From GWF2-33-9 sp964405755 (GTDB lineage: Bacteria; Bacteroidota; Ignavibacteria; Kapaibacteriales; UBA2268), in the NCBI GenBank assembly GCA_964405755.1, contig CAYOPF010000100.1, forward strand, positions 1 through 9,373: a DNA stretch of 9,373 bases, in the 5' to 3' direction. The notes beneath the pieces are model-generated. The model made no database searches. It was given only the letters and a program-made list of their open reading frames with translations, and had not been told where the DNA came from. Made by a program: the position numbers and the translations under genes. This document shows, piece by piece, positions 6,604 through 9,373 of the stretch. Numbering within the stretch: the stretch's first letter is position 1; each line of letters starts with the position of its first letter.

Positions 6604-9373
6604 ATGAACAAATTTACAAAATCAATACTAATACTATTTGTATTGGTGTTTTTCGCACCTGCTCTAAAATCGCAACCTTGGATGGATAATCTGAAAAGCA
6701 GATTGCCATCACCCGAGATGGGAACATCGCATCAATGGAATTTCTACGAAATTCAACAAGCAGCCTACGACTATTGGCGAGGTAAAGACACAACACAACG
6801 AAGTATTGGTTGGAAACCATTCAAACGTTGGGAATATTTCTGGGAACAAAGAGTGTTTCCGACTGGCGAATTTCCTCCAGCAGGTAATGATATATTAGAA
6901 GCTCAAAAATTTGAGCAACTTTACGGAAACAAAAAGAAAAAGAATTTTATACAATCGCAAGCTAACTGGTCATCACTAGGTCCATTCGATTCACCAGGCG
7001 GATATGCTGGGTTGGGCAGAATTAATGTGGTTCGCGAACATCCAACGAATTCAAATATTATATACATTGGTGCTGCCAGTGGTGGATTTTGGTACACCAC
7101 AAACGGAGGCAACACTTGGCAAACAACTACAGACGATATTGGAAGTTTAGGTATCACTGATATCTGTATCCATCCAACAAATAATAATATTATCTTTATT
7201 GCTACTGGGGATGGCGATGCAGGTGATACTAAAAGTATTGGTGTGCTGAAATCGACTAATGGTGGACTGACTTGGAGTCAAACTGGTTTGAATTGGCAAC
7301 AATCAAATCAGTACACAATAAGCAGAATGTTAATTCATCCTAGCACTCCAAATACAATGTATATTGGTGGTAGTTTTGGCGTAATGAAAACTACTGATGG
7401 TGGAAATTCGTGGTCAACAGTATTCAGTACTATATCCATCAAGGATCTAGAGTTCAAACCCGACAATCCATCTGTAATATATGCTGCTGGATCTGCAGTT
7501 TATCGTACTACAAATGATGGTGCAAGCTGGTCTTTACTTTCCAACGGTATCCCAACTTCAACTCGAAGAATTGCATTAGGAGTAACTCCTGCAAATGCAA
7601 ATTATGTTTATGCTTTAGCTGGTAACTTTAGTAATGGTTTTATGGGTTTATACCGCTCTACTGACGGGGGAGATAGTTGGGCAACTCAATCCACAACTCC
7701 AAACCTGTTAGGATGGAATTACGATGGCAACGACTCTGGTGGCCAAGCATGGTATGATTTATGTATTGCAGTAGATCAAACTAACCCAAATACAGTATAT
7801 ACTGGCGGTGTAAATATTTGGAAATCTACAAATGCTGGTGTTAATTGGAATTGTGTAGCTCACTGGTGGGGAGATCGTACAAACGAAGTTCATGCCGACC
7901 ATCACGATCTGTGGTTTGTACCTGGCACAAACCGCCTTTACAATGGTAATGATGGTGGTATTTACAGGTCAACAAATGGTGGCGGCACATTCCAATGGTT
8001 AGGTGCTGGATTGGCAATCACTCAATTTTATAAAATTGGTGCAGCTCAAACAAATGCAAATGTTTGGATTGGTGGAGCACAAGATAATGGTACTAAAAAC
8101 TATGTAAGTTCCACTTGGAACGATGTTATTGGTGGTGACGGTATGGAATGTTTAATAGATCATTCTACAACACAATACCAATACGGTTCACTTTATTATG
8201 GTCGTATTCAAATGTCTTCCGATAATGGTGCAAGTTTCTGGGATTGGGTAACCCCTTCAATGTTTGGAGAATCCGGAGCTTGGGTCACCCCTTATGTAAT
8301 GCATCCAACTAATAACCAAACAATTTATGTTGGATATCGTGATGTATGGAAAACAACGAATCGAGGTGGAAATTGGACAAAAATTTCATCATTTGGTGGC
8401 TCAACTTTGAATGTATTAAATACCGATCCCGACAATGCAAACTATATTGTAGCTAGTACTGGTGCTAATTTCTGGCTTACAACCAATGGTGGAACAAATT
8501 GGGTTTCGAGAACAAAACCCTCCGGAAATACATTAACTTCTGTAGATTTTGTACCAACAATGCCGAACCAAATCTTTGCATCGTTTTCGGGTTATACTGC
8601 AGGTCAGAAAGTATATTATAGCACCGATGCTGGAGTTAATTGGGTAAATTTAAGTTTTAATTTACCCAATGTCCCAGTAAATGATGTAAAATACCATAAA
8701 AATACTGGTAGAGTATATGCAGGTACAGATATAGGAGTATTTTATCTCGATCCGGGCCAAACTCAATGGAAGAGCTTTAATGACGGCTTGCCAACAGTTA
8801 AGGTTACTGAATTGAATATCCAATACAATTATTCATCGTTAAAAGTATCAACCTATGGACGAGGCGTTTGGGGTACTGATTTATTTAGTGGCAATGCTGT
8901 TACTTTGGTTTCTCCATCAAACAATGCAACCAACGTGGTTTATCAACCTACATTTAGCTGGCAATCAATAAATAAGTCAACGCATTACGAGTTGATTATC
9001 GCAGATAATCCTTCTTTCAATAGTCCAATTGTTCACAAAACTACTGTTATTGGAACAAGTTATACATTGACAGGAGCTGAGTTATTAGCAAGCAACAAAT
9101 TATATTACTGGAAAGTTCGTGCTTGGGATGATAATTCATTTGGACAATGGTCGGCTACATGGCAATTTACTACTCAATCCAATGTTCCTTCAAAAGTAAC
9201 ATTATTAACCCCAGCTAACAGCTCAATCAATCAACCAATCAGTGGGACTGTTACATGGCAAGCAACTTCCAATACAATTGATTATACATTGGAAATATCC
9301 AAGAACTCAAGTTTCACTCAAATTGTTGTTAGTCAGGTTCAAACAGGAACAACTTATAACTATTCAAATTTTG
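6604..9373 (+). CDS. Large secreted Asp-box (BNR/sortilin-like) beta-propeller protein with FN3-like modules, 3' end missing
   Basis: The frame from the ATG at 6604 is open for 923 codons to the window edge. Residues 1-23 are a signal peptide (NKFTKSILILFVLVFFAPA, cleavage likely after LKS). Residues about 24-115 are a Trp- and Tyr-rich N-terminal region of no recognised domain. Residues about 116-760 are a beta-propeller with at least ten Asp-box-like motifs of the S/T-x-D/N-x-G-x-x-W type, from TTNGGNTW (165-172) to STDAGVNW (673-680), most preceded by 'HPTNxNxIYIG'-like strands; this is the fold seen in sortilin, GH74 and BNR proteins. HADHHDLWF lies in the middle. From about 763 come FN3/Ig-like modules (LVSPSNNATN to YYWKVRAWDDNSFGQWS to WQFTT), then a second copy starting TLLTPANSS, cut by the edge. 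A type IX sorting signal is expected at the missing C-terminus but not seen. Role unknown: adhesion, peptidase-linked or glycan-binding; no catalytic residues identified. Confidence 0.88.
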   Translation, partial: MNKFTKSILILFVLVFFAPALKSQPWMDNLKSRLPSPEMGTSHQWNFYEIQQAAYDYWRGKDTTQRSIGWKPFKRWEYFWEQRVFPTGEFPPAGNDILEAQKFEQLYGNKKKKNFIQSQANWSSLGPFDSPGGYAGLGRINVVREHPTNSNIIYIGAASGGFWYTTNGGNTWQTTTDDIGSLGITDICIHPTNNNIIFIATGDGDAGDTKSIGVLKSTNGGLTWSQTGLNWQQSNQYTISRMLIHPSTPNTMYIGGSFGVMKTTDGGNSWSTVFSTISIKDLEFKPDNPSVIYAAGSAVYRTTNDGASWSLLSNGIPTSTRRIALGVTPANANYVYALAGNFSNGFMGLYRSTDGGDSWATQSTTPNLLGWNYDGNDSGGQAWYDLCIAVDQTNPNTVYTGGVNIWKSTNAGVNWNCVAHWWGDRTNEVHADHHDLWFVPGTNRLYNGNDGGIYRSTNGGGTFQWLGAGLAITQFYKIGAAQTNANVWIGGAQDNGTKNYVSSTWNDVIGGDGMECLIDHSTTQYQYGSLYYGRIQMSSDNGASFWDWVTPSMFGESGAWVTPYVMHPTNNQTIYVGYRDVWKTTNRGGNWTKISSFGGSTLNVLNTDPDNANYIVASTGANFWLTTNGGTNWVSRTKPSGNTLTSVDFVPTMPNQIFASFSGYTAGQKVYYSTDAGVNWVNLSFNLPNVPVNDVKYHKNTGRVYAGTDIGVFYLDPGQTQWKSFNDGLPTVKVTELNIQYNYSSLKVSTYGRGVWGTDLFSGNAVTLVSPSNNATNVVYQPTFSWQSINKSTHYELIIADNPSFNSPIVHKTTVIGTSYTLTGAELLASNKLYYWKVRAWDDNSFGQWSATWQFTTQSNVPSKVTLLTPANSSINQPISGTVTWQATSNTIDYTLEISKNSSFTQIVVSQVQTGTTYNYSNF

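Noticed and set aside
6486..6689. Small plus-strand frame upstream of and overlapping the propeller start
   Set aside because: It has no good ribosome-binding site, is rich in residues expected of AT-rich noncoding DNA, and overlaps the real start in another frame.
6614..7157. Minus-strand open frames opposite the propeller gene
   Set aside because: They overlap a long coding frame with clear signal peptide and Asp-box motifs, and their translations show no domain or sensible composition.

Overview
The window looks like a chromosomal fragment from an AT-rich member of the Bacteroidota/Chlorobiota (FCB) group, possibly an Ignavibacteria- or Kapabacteria-like lineage. I judge this from the low-GC sequence, weak or absent Shine-Dalgarno sites in front of most genes, a bS16 with a long basic C-terminal tail, a DUF2807-type lipoprotein, and a large secreted Asp-box/FN3-like protein of the kind these bacteria export by type IX secretion. 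The lineage call is inference; no rRNA gene is present.

Layout, left to right. Positions 1-1083, minus strand: yqeY followed one base later by mutS2, which runs off the left edge. Positions 1248-3618, minus strand: a membrane-anchored alpha/beta hydrolase of the FrsA/DHPON-hydrolase type, followed 39 nt later by an AraC-family regulator with a GyrI-like ligand-binding domain, ending in a clear intrinsic terminator. Positions 3740-4465, plus strand: a lipoprotein with seven ~19-residue SGAS repeats, diverging from the hydrolase. Positions 4504-4543: a bidirectional terminator that serves this lipoprotein gene and the oncoming ffh-rpsP unit. Positions 4564-6315, minus strand: ffh then rpsP, with ffh broken by a frameshift inside its M domain. 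Positions 6316-6603: an AT-rich gene-free stretch between divergent genes. From 6604 to the right edge, plus strand: the first 923 codons of a large secreted beta-propeller protein with FN3-like modules, incomplete at the window end.

Most of the region is housekeeping (ribosome, SRP targeting, YqeY, MutS2) interleaved with envelope or secreted proteins. The items most worth a second look are the ffh frameshift, the hydrolase-regulator pair as a possible small-molecule response unit, the periodic lipoprotein, and the large extracellular propeller protein. I found no CRISPR array, insertion sequence, tRNA, rRNA or recognisable defence system, and nothing that I would claim is a wholly new system.
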